Source: Ferrimonas marina
Lineage (GTDB): Bacteria; Pseudomonadota; Gammaproteobacteria; Enterobacterales; Shewanellaceae
DNA: 64,000 nt
Reading direction: 5' to 3'
Assembly (NCBI RefSeq): GCF_900129905.1
Contig: NZ_FQXG01000008.1
Span: 136,152-200,151 of the forward strand
In this document: piece after piece, positions 17,181 through 24,797 of the stretch
Numbering within the stretch: the first letter of the stretch is position 1
Layout of the letters: every line of letters starts with the position of its first letter
Made by a program: the position numbers and the translations under genes
The notes under the pieces: model-generated
Seen by the model: only the letters and a program-made list of their open reading frames with translations
Database searches by the model: none
What the model was told of the DNA's origin: nothing

Positions 17181-17771
17181 TCAGTCGAGCAGCTCGATAT
17201 CCAGGTCCTCCAGCAGGCCCAGGGCATCGAAGCGGGTAAAGCGGGCACCGCTTAGGGTGTTGTCATAAAGGTTGATGCGGTAGTTCTGGGCCTCGGCAAA
17301 GTTGGCCAGGGTCAGGTTGCTCTGGTGAAAGATACTGCCGCTGAAATCACTGTGTTGAAAATCCGCCTCGACGAAGTGACCCTGCTGAAAATCCACGTTG
17401 TGGGCCTTGCACTCCACCATCTGCAGGCCATTGAGCTTGAGGCCGGCAAAGCTGGATTCACTGAGCAGGCATTGATCGAAACGGATGGGGGCAAAGGGCA
17501 CCAGGCGTGGCCAGTTGACCCGGGTCCAGTCCAGACCCAGCATGCGGCAGTGTTCAAACGCCACCTCACGAAACTGACTGAAACCCAGCTGCGCCAGGTT
17601 CAGGTTGCAGCGCAGAAACTGGCAGTCGATAAAGACGCAGCGATGCCACTGAATCTCGCTGAAGTCGCAGTCGATGAACTGGCACTGGTCAAAGGTGATC
17701 CCCTGCCACGCCTGGCCTGAGGCCTGGACCTGGCGAAAGGTTTGATCGTCGTAGCGTTGCTTGTCTTCCAT
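17181..17771 (-). CDS. Pentapeptide-repeat-like protein
   Basis: 196 residues made largely of five-residue periods with a central F or L and preceding A, C, S or D: CQFIDCDFSEIQWHRCVFID, FLRCNLNLAQLGFSQF and VDFQQGHFVEADFQHSDFSG are clear examples. Such sequences fold as a right-handed quadrilateral beta-helix. Some members mimic DNA and protect gyrase (Qnr-like, about 218 residues). This one is shorter and the resemblance to Qnr is only moderate, so a gyrase role is speculation. There is no signal peptide from this start. Confidence 0.82.
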   Translation of the reverse strand: MEDKQRYDDQTFRQVQASGQAWQGITFDQCQFIDCDFSEIQWHRCVFIDCQFLRCNLNLAQLGFSQFREVAFEHCRMLGLDWTRVNWPRLVPFAPIRFDQCLLSESSFAGLKLNGLQMVECKAHNVDFQQGHFVEADFQHSDFSGSIFHQSNLTLANFAEAQNYRINLYDNTLSGARFTRFDALGLLEDLDIELLD

Positions 17772-17952
17772 TGGTGGCTCGGTTGAGGGTCTCGGCGAAA
17801 GGCTAAGACCGAATCGGTCGGGGGGCAAGCCCTTGGCACCGGACATTTCCCTGTCGGTTTTGATCTGGCATAAGCTTGCCGCCAACTTTTCCCTCTTGCT
17901 CTGAGCCCGTGCATACACTGCCCAGAGAAGCCACTGTCGGGGAGGGTTTATC

Positions 17953-18570
17953 GTGTCTCAAGTCTTGATCATCAACGGGGCCTACCGACCGGAAGGGGTG
18001 ATCGCCCAGGCCCTTGCCCAGCTGGGTACCACCTTGGTGGAGGCGGGCGTTAAGGTGGAGTGGGTGGAGCTCAATGGCTACCCCATAGAGTTTTGCCACA
18101 ACTGTCGTCAATGCATGCAGCACCCTGGCCGCTCTCCGGGTCACTGCATCCTGTCCGATGGCATGAGCGATCTGGTGGCGCAGATGGAGCGGGCTGATGC
18201 CATCGTGTTGGCCTCGCCCACCAACTTTGGTTCGGTGACGGCGCTGTTCAAGCGCTTTATGGAGCGACTGGCGGTGTACGGCTACTGGCCCTGGTCAGCG
18301 CCGGGGCCGCAACTGCGCAAGCTCGGCCTGGTGCCCAAGCCGGCGGTGCTGCTCGATGCTTGTGCCGCGCCGGGCTGGATAGGACGCTGGCTCTATCGCA
18401 GTCAGCCGCAGTTGGCTTATGCGGCCAAGGTGGTGGGGGCCAAACCGGTGGCCCGGGCAACCCTGGGGGGAATGGCTGGTCAGCCACAGCCGACGCTGAC
18501 CGCTTCGGCCAAGAAGCAGGTGGCTAGGGCGGCTCAGCGGTTGCTGCAAACCCTGGAACCTGCCACTTAA
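17953..18570 (+). CDS. NADPH-dependent FMN reductase-like flavoprotein
   Basis: 205 residues from a GTG start. It begins with the flavodoxin-like strand-loop QVLIINGAYRPEG, has a FCHNCRQCMQ cysteine-containing segment, and then the FMN-contact loop ADAIVLASPTNFGSVTALFKRFMERL, a pattern of iron-sulfur-flavoprotein/WrbA-type reductases (SPTY...S...K.F.DR). The cysteines (CHNC, C, HCIL) are fewer and spaced differently from a full ISF iron-sulfur motif. It is probably cytoplasmic with an unknown electron acceptor. It is divergent from the pentapeptide-repeat gene. Confidence 0.85.
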   Translation: MSQVLIINGAYRPEGVIAQALAQLGTTLVEAGVKVEWVELNGYPIEFCHNCRQCMQHPGRSPGHCILSDGMSDLVAQMERADAIVLASPTNFGSVTALFKRFMERLAVYGYWPWSAPGPQLRKLGLVPKPAVLLDACAAPGWIGRWLYRSQPQLAYAAKVVGAKPVARATLGGMAGQPQPTLTASAKKQVARAAQRLLQTLEPAT

Positions 18571-18613
18571 ACCCACAATTTCAGCTCGTCACATGCGTTG
18601 ACGGCTTAGCAGG

Positions 18614-19078
18614 CTAATCAGTGCTGGTGGGCTGGGCCTGGTACGCCTCGGTGCCCCACAGTGCTACGGTGCTCAGCGAGTGCTTGTGGCTGCCCTCGGT
18701 CTCCTTGGTGGAGTAGGAGAGGTAGAGCAGGGTCTGGTTGCTCTCATCAAAGATGCGCCGAACCTTGAGGGACTTGAACAGGATGCTCTTACTCTGACGG
18801 AATACCAGCTCGCCGCTTTTGCTTTTGTCGATCTTGGCGATGTCCTCGGCGTAGATCTGACCGGTCTGGCGACAGGCGATGGAGGAGTTGGAGGGATCCG
18901 CCAGGGACAGGTTGGCCTCCACCGAGGCGATGTGACAGGTCACCCCGGGTACCAGGGGATCGGGGAAATCACGGATCACCACGTCCTTCAGGGTAAACCA
19001 GCCCAGTCCCACCTGGCCGGTGTTGTCACCGCAGCCACTCAGTAGCAGCGGCAGCAGCAAGAGATAGTGTAAACGCAT
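18614..19078 (-). CDS. creA: CreA-family protein, predicted lipoprotein
   Basis: 154 residues. The core matches E. coli CreA: the block DVVIRDFPDPLVPGVTCHIAS, SSIACRQTGQI, GELVFRQSKSILFKSLKVRRIFD and LLYLSYSTKETEGSHKHSLS. Unlike E. coli CreA it has a lipobox (LLLSGC), so it is probably a lipid-anchored periplasmic protein. The function of the family is not known. The chosen ATG directly precedes the signal sequence. Confidence 0.85.
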   Translation of the reverse strand: MRLHYLLLLPLLLSGCGDNTGQVGLGWFTLKDVVIRDFPDPLVPGVTCHIASVEANLSLADPSNSSIACRQTGQIYAEDIAKIDKSKSGELVFRQSKSILFKSLKVRRIFDESNQTLLYLSYSTKETEGSHKHSLSTVALWGTEAYQAQPTSTD

Positions 19079-19154
19079 GAACACTCCAATCCTTCCAAAA
19101 CTGCCGCCCAGTGTGGCGTTGCCAACGCAGTGAGACAAGCCCCAACAGCAAGCG

Positions 19155-20213
19155 CTAAATCAAAGCCGGCAGCGACTGGCCAAAATGTCGGCTGAGCTGT
19201 CGCTGAAGCAGCGGGTGCAGCGGCTGGGTGGGCTGAAGGTCTCGCCCCTGGTAGCGCTGGGACGGGGCCAGTCCAGGCCAGTCACCACTTAAGCTTGGCA
19301 ATCCGCCTGCACCGGACAGCTGCAGGGCCAGCCCGCCGGTGCCGTGATCCGTGCCCCGGGTGCCATTTTCCGCCACGGTGCGACCAAACTCGGAACCTAT
19401 CCATATTTGGCTGTGTTGCCAGCGCGGACCCAGCCCGGTCACCAAGGCCGCTACCACCTCATCTAGCTGCTTCAGCGCCCGATTTAGTTGCCCATGCTGG
19501 TTGGCGTGGCTGTCCCAGCCGGACAGCTCCAGTGCCGCCAATACTGGCCCCTGCTCCTGGGCCATCGCTTCGGCCAAAGAGCGGGCCTGGGCGGACATCT
19601 TGCCCGGCTGTTGCTCCGGCAGGGCTTGGGCTTGCTGCAGCAGACCAGAGAGACGAGGCTCGTCCCTGTACCACTCCCGCAGCAGCGCCAGGCGCTGCTC
19701 AGTGGGGCTGGCGAGACGGTTGTGGATTTGATGGGCCACAGGGTGAGGCCCTTGCGCCAGCAGGGGCTTGCGCGGCCCCACCGCTTCGGCTGGCGCATCC
19801 AGTGCCTGGGCCAGGGTGTTGAGCCAACCGTGGCGGGCGTGAACCGTGCCGCTTTCCAGCACCGCCTGACCATCAAAATGGGAGCGCTGACGGTAGTCGG
19901 TGGCTACAGCAAGATGGGCACAGGCCTGTCGTGCGGCAAAGCGCTCGGCGGCGAACTGCAGCGCCGGATGCAACACAAAGCCCCTCTCCAATGGCACCGG
20001 CTTAGCCTGCTTGAGCTGCTTACTCAGACCAGGGCGTGCCTTGAGGTACTCGGGATCGGCCAGTGGCGCGACCACCGCCAGCCCATCCCAGCCGCCGCGC
20101 AGGGTGATCCAGATAAAGCGCTCTGGCCTGGCGGAGGTAGCCCAGGTCTTGATGGGGAGGGCGGTCAGCGCCAGGGCGGCACCACTGCATTGCAAAAAGT
20201 GTCGGCGATCCAT
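19155..20213 (-). CDS. DUF1501 protein with Tat-like signal
   Basis: 352 residues. The N-terminus MDRRHFLQCSGAALALTALP has the twin-arginine RRxFLQ pattern, so export in folded form is likely. Later blocks match the DUF1501 (sulfatase/alkaline-phosphatase-like) family: FIWITLRGGWDGLAVVAPLADP, ALELSGWDSHANQHGQLN, and IGSEFGRTVAENGTRGTDHGTGG, where the D, H and E/G residues resemble the metal site of the alkaline-phosphatase fold. It follows the DUF1800 gene with a 2-base gap; this pairing recurs in many bacteria and suggests one exported complex or pathway. The substrate is unknown. Confidence 0.9.
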   Translation of the reverse strand: MDRRHFLQCSGAALALTALPIKTWATSARPERFIWITLRGGWDGLAVVAPLADPEYLKARPGLSKQLKQAKPVPLERGFVLHPALQFAAERFAARQACAHLAVATDYRQRSHFDGQAVLESGTVHARHGWLNTLAQALDAPAEAVGPRKPLLAQGPHPVAHQIHNRLASPTEQRLALLREWYRDEPRLSGLLQQAQALPEQQPGKMSAQARSLAEAMAQEQGPVLAALELSGWDSHANQHGQLNRALKQLDEVVAALVTGLGPRWQHSQIWIGSEFGRTVAENGTRGTDHGTGGLALQLSGAGGLPSLSGDWPGLAPSQRYQGRDLQPTQPLHPLLQRQLSRHFGQSLPALI

Positions 20214-20215
20214 GG

Positions 20216-21487
20216 TTAGACCTCCAGAAGCTGGGGATGCATCAGCAGCAGGTAGCGCCGATCCATGTCGCTGCGGGCAGCCTCAGGCCACTGGGGACGC
20301 AGCCCCAGGGTCTGGGCCAGGGTGTTGGCTGGCACCTTGTGGCGCTTGGCCAGCCACTGGGCAGCTTCGGCGCGGGTGGCGAGGCCCGAGGGGGTGCGCC
20401 AGGCCTGGGCATCGTCGGGCCAGCCCGCCGGCGAGCCCGGTCGATAGGTGGGCTGCACCAGTTGGCGGGCCAGGCGCTCTACCTGGTTGGGCTGGGTGCT
20501 GCCCACCGCGCGACCAATCCCATACAGATAGAGGCTGGGGGCGCGCCATTTGTGCGCCCCGGGTTGCCAGCTCAACGGGTGCTTAATCAGGGCGGTGACC
20601 ATGGCGTCGAGGCGGGTGTCGTGGTCCAGGTAGGCCTTGGCCAGGGTTTGCACCAGCGCCGGGTCGGGTTGATCGGCGATAAAGTGGCAGGCCAGCTTTT
20701 GTGCCAGGAAGTGGGCGGTGGCGGGGTGGCGCGCCAGATCCGCCAGGGCGCGTTTGGCCTGAGTCTCGCCCTCGTCGCGATAACGACGGCCCAGCAGTTG
20801 CTGGCTGCCCGGTTGATGGGTCTGGCGCCGGTACTGGTAGCGGGGAGCCTGGTCCTTTTGCTGCACGCTCCAGCCGGTCAGCATGGCTGCCAGGGCCTCC
20901 ACGTCGGTTTGCTGATAGGGCCCGTCTACCCCCAGGGTATGCAGCTCCAGGATCTCCCGGGCCAGGTTCTCGTTCAGGCCCTTGTTGCGCTTTTTGCCGG
21001 CGCGGGAATCGGGGCCGATGGATTGGGCGTTGTCCAGGTAGAGCAGCATCGCCGGGTGCTGGGAGACCGCAATAAGCATGTCGCTGAAGCGGCCATTGAG
21101 GTGGGGGCGGATCGCCTGCTGTTCCAACAGGCCGGCCAGACCGCGGACGTTACCCTTGTCCAGCGACACGGCAAAGTGGTTGCTCCAAAACTGGCTGAGC
21201 CGCTCCATCAGCGGGCGTTCGCTGAGCAGGGCCTGCTGATGACGAAACTGGATCTGCCGTTGGGTCTCTTGGCGCAGTGCTTTGTTGCGGGCCTCTTTCT
21301 CGGCCTTGTCTTTGCGATCGAAGGGCGTGGCGTAGATCGCCTGCCAGGGGGCGCTGTCCAGGGTCGGCACTGGGCCTGGCAGCTGGGCCAGCAGCCAGGG
21401 CTGAGGGCCGGTACGGGTGATGGCGGCCAGCTCTCCGGGCCTGGGTCCCAGGGCAAAGCGGTAGCTGGCGATCAGGATGTCGGACAT
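20216..21487 (-). CDS. DUF1800 protein
   Basis: 423 residues matching DUF1800: ASYRFALGPRPGELAAI near the N-terminus, then RLSQFWSNHFAVSLDKG, LLYLDNAQSIG, GLNENLAREILELHTLGVDG (a highly conserved family block), LTGWSV, HPATAHFLAQKLACHFI and KHPLSWQP. No clear signal peptide is visible. It is co-transcribed with the DUF1501 gene 2 bases downstream. The biochemical role of the family is not known. Confidence 0.9.
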   Translation of the reverse strand: MSDILIASYRFALGPRPGELAAITRTGPQPWLLAQLPGPVPTLDSAPWQAIYATPFDRKDKAEKEARNKALRQETQRQIQFRHQQALLSERPLMERLSQFWSNHFAVSLDKGNVRGLAGLLEQQAIRPHLNGRFSDMLIAVSQHPAMLLYLDNAQSIGPDSRAGKKRNKGLNENLAREILELHTLGVDGPYQQTDVEALAAMLTGWSVQQKDQAPRYQYRRQTHQPGSQQLLGRRYRDEGETQAKRALADLARHPATAHFLAQKLACHFIADQPDPALVQTLAKAYLDHDTRLDAMVTALIKHPLSWQPGAHKWRAPSLYLYGIGRAVGSTQPNQVERLARQLVQPTYRPGSPAGWPDDAQAWRTPSGLATRAEAAQWLAKRHKVPANTLAQTLGLRPQWPEAARSDMDRRYLLLMHPQLLEV

Positions 21488-21582
21488 CGGGGCCTCGGGC
21501 TAAGGACGATATCCCCAAGTTAATCCGATGAATCAGCGAGGTAAAGGCGCAGCCTGCTGGCGTTAGCCAAGGCCCTGGAGTG

Positions 21583-22941
21583 TCACTGGAAGATGCGGTC
21601 GGCCCAGAGTGCCAGGCCGGTGGTGACGCTACCGAAGTTATCGCCATCCACCATCGGCAGGCCGTAGCGGGCTTCCAATCGCTCCCGGATAAAGGGCGAG
21701 TTGGCGCTGCCCCCGGTGAGGAACAGCACGTCTGCCGGGCTGCCCGCCTGGGCCAGGGTATCGTCGATCAGCTGGGTGATGCGGGTCATCAGCCCCTCCG
21801 AGGCCTCAACAAACTGCGCCTGGGTGATCTGGGCTGACAGCGCCGGCTCCAGGTAATCCAGTGCCACGCTATGGTTGCTGGCCTGACTCAGGGCGATCTT
21901 GGCCTGTTCCGCCACCGCGCTTTGCTGGAAGGTCATCTGCTCGGCCTGCAGGGTTTGCAGACGGGACAGCGTCTTCAGCTCGGGTTGACGGCGCAGCGCC
22001 TGCAGCTGATTGCGGGTGTCGTGGCTGTAGAAGCGGGTTTGGGCCGACAGGTCGTTGATGCTGGCGGCATCCAGGAACGGCTTCAACGGGATGACCCGGC
22101 CCTTGTCGTCCTTCAGTCCCCGACCTAAAAGCGGCATCAGGGTGTGGTAGTTGAGCATCACATCAAAGTCGTTGCCGCCGGTGCGCTCGCCGCTATAGCC
22201 CAGGATCTGCTTTTCCAGATCCCCTTGCAGTTGTGGCCCCATCTCCAGCATGGAGACGTCGGTGGTGCCGCCGCCGATATCCACCACCAACACCCGCTGC
22301 GGCTTGTCCAGCTGTTGCTGATAGGTCAATCCGGCTGCCATCGGCTCGTAGAACAGCTCCATCTGCTCGATGCCCACCAGCTTGGCCGCCCGTTCGATGA
22401 TCGCCACCGCCTGCTGATTGCTGCGCTCGGCATGATGACCCTGGAAGTTGATGGGCCGACCGATCACCACCTTTTTGAGATCCCCCTGACCACTTTGCCG
22501 GGCCTGCTCCAGCAGGTGCCAGAGCATCGCCGCGGTGATGTCTTCAAACACCTGCTGCTGACGCGGGCCCAGGCCATTGCCACCGAGAAAGGACTTGTGG
22601 CTGCGGATGTAGTAGCAGTCCGCCGGATCCTCCAGGTACTTGTCCCGGGCCCATTGGCCAAAGGCCAGATCCTCGTCATAGCCATCGAGCTTGGCCTCCC
22701 GCAGGGCGTGCAGGCTGGCGGTTAAGCCCGGCCCCCGGGCTTGCTCCAGTGGACGCTCTAAGCCGTGGGGCTTGAGCTGGCGGTGCAGCCAGCCGGCGAT
22801 CACCTCGGCCTGGGGCGCGTAGAGGGTTGAGGCCATAAAGCGGCCATGCTGGGGCAGCTCAACCAGCGACGGAGTGCCATTGTCTACCACGCCGATGGCG
22901 CAGTTGGAGGTGCCCAGGTCCAGGCCGGCTTTGTGGTGCAT
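21583..22941 (-). CDS. yegD: Hsp70-like chaperone homologue YegD
   Basis: 452 residues, the length of E. coli YegD (450). The actin-like ATPase motifs are present: phosphate 1 GLDLGTSNCAIGVV, phosphate 2 VLVVDIGGGTTDVSML, and adenosine motif VLFLTGGSANSPFI. The block SHKSFLGG, VVIGRPINFQG and FGSVTTGLALWAD also follow YegD. It lacks a DnaK-type substrate-binding domain, so it is an ATPase-only Hsp70 relative. Its clients are unknown. Divergent from the formate dehydrogenase operon. Confidence 0.93.
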   Translation of the reverse strand: MHHKAGLDLGTSNCAIGVVDNGTPSLVELPQHGRFMASTLYAPQAEVIAGWLHRQLKPHGLERPLEQARGPGLTASLHALREAKLDGYDEDLAFGQWARDKYLEDPADCYYIRSHKSFLGGNGLGPRQQQVFEDITAAMLWHLLEQARQSGQGDLKKVVIGRPINFQGHHAERSNQQAVAIIERAAKLVGIEQMELFYEPMAAGLTYQQQLDKPQRVLVVDIGGGTTDVSMLEMGPQLQGDLEKQILGYSGERTGGNDFDVMLNYHTLMPLLGRGLKDDKGRVIPLKPFLDAASINDLSAQTRFYSHDTRNQLQALRRQPELKTLSRLQTLQAEQMTFQQSAVAEQAKIALSQASNHSVALDYLEPALSAQITQAQFVEASEGLMTRITQLIDDTLAQAGSPADVLFLTGGSANSPFIRERLEARYGLPMVDGDNFGSVTTGLALWADRIFQ

Positions 22942-23147
22942 GACGATACCTCTGTCGATGGAAAAGGGTCGGCGAGGATACCTGCACCTGCGAACAGGAA
23001 CAAGGGCTCTGCGCTAGGGGGGCGGCTTCACCGCGGACTGGCTTCGCCGGGCAGGGCGGTTTGGCTGCTCGGTCCAGTGGGGCTTAGCTCAACAGGGGAG
23101 CAAAAAGTGTGTAAAACAAAGAGAGGCTGCCAACAGGAGGGCACCGA

Positions 23148-24797
23148 ATGCCAATGCCACCCAAACCGCCACGCCCGACCGGCGTCGAACCGCGTGCCCT
23201 GACCCAGATCCAACAGTGGTTTCCCGAGCCTCCGGCCAAGGACCAGCTGCTGGAGTGCCTGCACCGCCTGCAGGATGAGGTGGGCTACCTGGCGGAAAAC
23301 CATCTATTGGCGTTGGCGCAGTGGATGAAGCTGGCGCCGGTGGAGGTGTTCGAGGTGGCAAGCTTTTACCATCACTTTGATTTGGTGGCCGAGGGGGATA
23401 CCCCACCGCCGGCACTGACCGTGCGCGTGTGCCAGTCCCTCAGCTGTCAGTTGCAGGGGGCGACGGAGTTGACCGAGGCGCTAAGCCGGCGGCTGGGCGA
23501 TCGCATTCGGGTGCAAAAGGTGCCCTGCGTGGGGCGCTGTCCCGATGCTCCGGTGGCGGTGGTGGCCACACATCCGGTGGCCCCGGCTACCCCTCAGCGG
23601 GTGCAGGCGGCGATAGACCAGGGCCTGACCACGGATCCTATGCCAGCGCAGGCGCAAAGCCTGGCGCAGTACAAGGCTGAGGGCGGCTACCAGGCCTTGA
23701 GCCAGTGTTACCAGGATCCGGACAGTGCCGAGGCGCTGGTAGCCCAGCTGGAGGATGCCGGACTGCGCGGCCTGGGGGGCGCCGGCTTCCCGGTTGGGCG
23801 CAAATGGCGGGCGGTACGGGCAGAGCCGGCGCCGCGCTTGATGGCGGTCAACGTGGACGAGGGCGAGCCGGGCACCTTTAAGGACCGGTTCTACCTGGAG
23901 CGCAGTCCGCACCAGTTTCTCGAAGGGATGTGGCTGGCGGCCCATGCCGTTGGGGTGGAGAAGATCTACGTCTATGTACGGGACGAATACCCCGCCTGTC
24001 GTGCGCTGTTGGCCGAGGCATTGGCGCAGGCGCAGCGGCTATTCCCGCAGGCGCCAGCGGTGGAGCTGCGTCGCGGCGCCGGTGCCTACATCTGCGGCGA
24101 GGAGTCCGCCATGCTGGAGTCGATGGAGGGCAAGCGCGGGCTACCGCGGCAAAAGCCGCCACTGGTGGCCCAGGTGGGGCTGTTTGGCCGACCCACCTTG
24201 GTGCACAACCTGGAGTCGCTTTATTGGGTGCCTGAGGTGCTGCGCCGTGGCCCTGACTGGTTTACCCGGCAGGGGCGTCATGGCCGCTCCGGGGTGCGCT
24301 CCTACTCCATCAGCGGACGGGTGCGCCAGCCCGGGGTCTACCTGGCCCCGGCGGGGATCACCCTGCGAGAGCTGATCGCCGAGTATTGTGGCGGCATGGC
24401 CGAGGGCGAAACCCTTTACGGCTTTTTTCCCGGTGGCGCCTCCGGCGGCATCCTCGCGGCAGAGCACCAGGACCTGCCGCTGGATTTTGACACCCTGCAG
24501 CCCCACGGCTGCTTTATCGGCTCCGCCGCCATCATCGTCTTCTCCCAGCGGGACCGGGCCCGGGATCTCGCCCTCAATGCCACCGAGTTCTTTGCCGCCG
24601 AGTCCTGCGGCCAATGCACCCCCTGTCGCGTCGGCTGCGGCCAGCTGGCGCAGCAGATGACACTACAGCGCTGGCCGGCGGAGTCGATCCAGGTTCTGGC
24701 CGAGGTGATGCAGGATGCCTCCATCTGCGGCCTGGGCCAAGCAGCCCCAAACCCAGCCCTGTCGGTGCTGAAACGCTTCAGTCAGGAGGTCGAATGA
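23148..24797 (+). CDS. fdsB: NAD-dependent formate dehydrogenase, fused NuoE-NuoF (FdsG-FdsB) subunit
   Basis: 549 residues with two complex-I-like parts in one chain. Residues 1 to about 145 are NuoE-like with the thioredoxin-fold [2Fe-2S] ligands C95, C100, C127 and C131. The rest is NuoF-like, with GLGGAGFPVGRKW for FMN and NAD binding, RGAGAYICGEESAM, and the [4Fe-4S] ligands C487, C490, C493 and C527. It takes electrons from the alpha subunit and reduces NAD+. In Ralstonia-type enzymes FdsG and FdsB are separate; here they are fused. AGGAGGG precedes the ATG. The stop overlaps the fdsA start (ATGA). No small fdsD gene follows. Confidence 0.9.
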   Translation: MPMPPKPPRPTGVEPRALTQIQQWFPEPPAKDQLLECLHRLQDEVGYLAENHLLALAQWMKLAPVEVFEVASFYHHFDLVAEGDTPPPALTVRVCQSLSCQLQGATELTEALSRRLGDRIRVQKVPCVGRCPDAPVAVVATHPVAPATPQRVQAAIDQGLTTDPMPAQAQSLAQYKAEGGYQALSQCYQDPDSAEALVAQLEDAGLRGLGGAGFPVGRKWRAVRAEPAPRLMAVNVDEGEPGTFKDRFYLERSPHQFLEGMWLAAHAVGVEKIYVYVRDEYPACRALLAEALAQAQRLFPQAPAVELRRGAGAYICGEESAMLESMEGKRGLPRQKPPLVAQVGLFGRPTLVHNLESLYWVPEVLRRGPDWFTRQGRHGRSGVRSYSISGRVRQPGVYLAPAGITLRELIAEYCGGMAEGETLYGFFPGGASGGILAAEHQDLPLDFDTLQPHGCFIGSAAIIVFSQRDRARDLALNATEFFAAESCGQCTPCRVGCGQLAQQMTLQRWPAESIQVLAEVMQDASICGLGQAAPNPALSVLKRFSQEVE

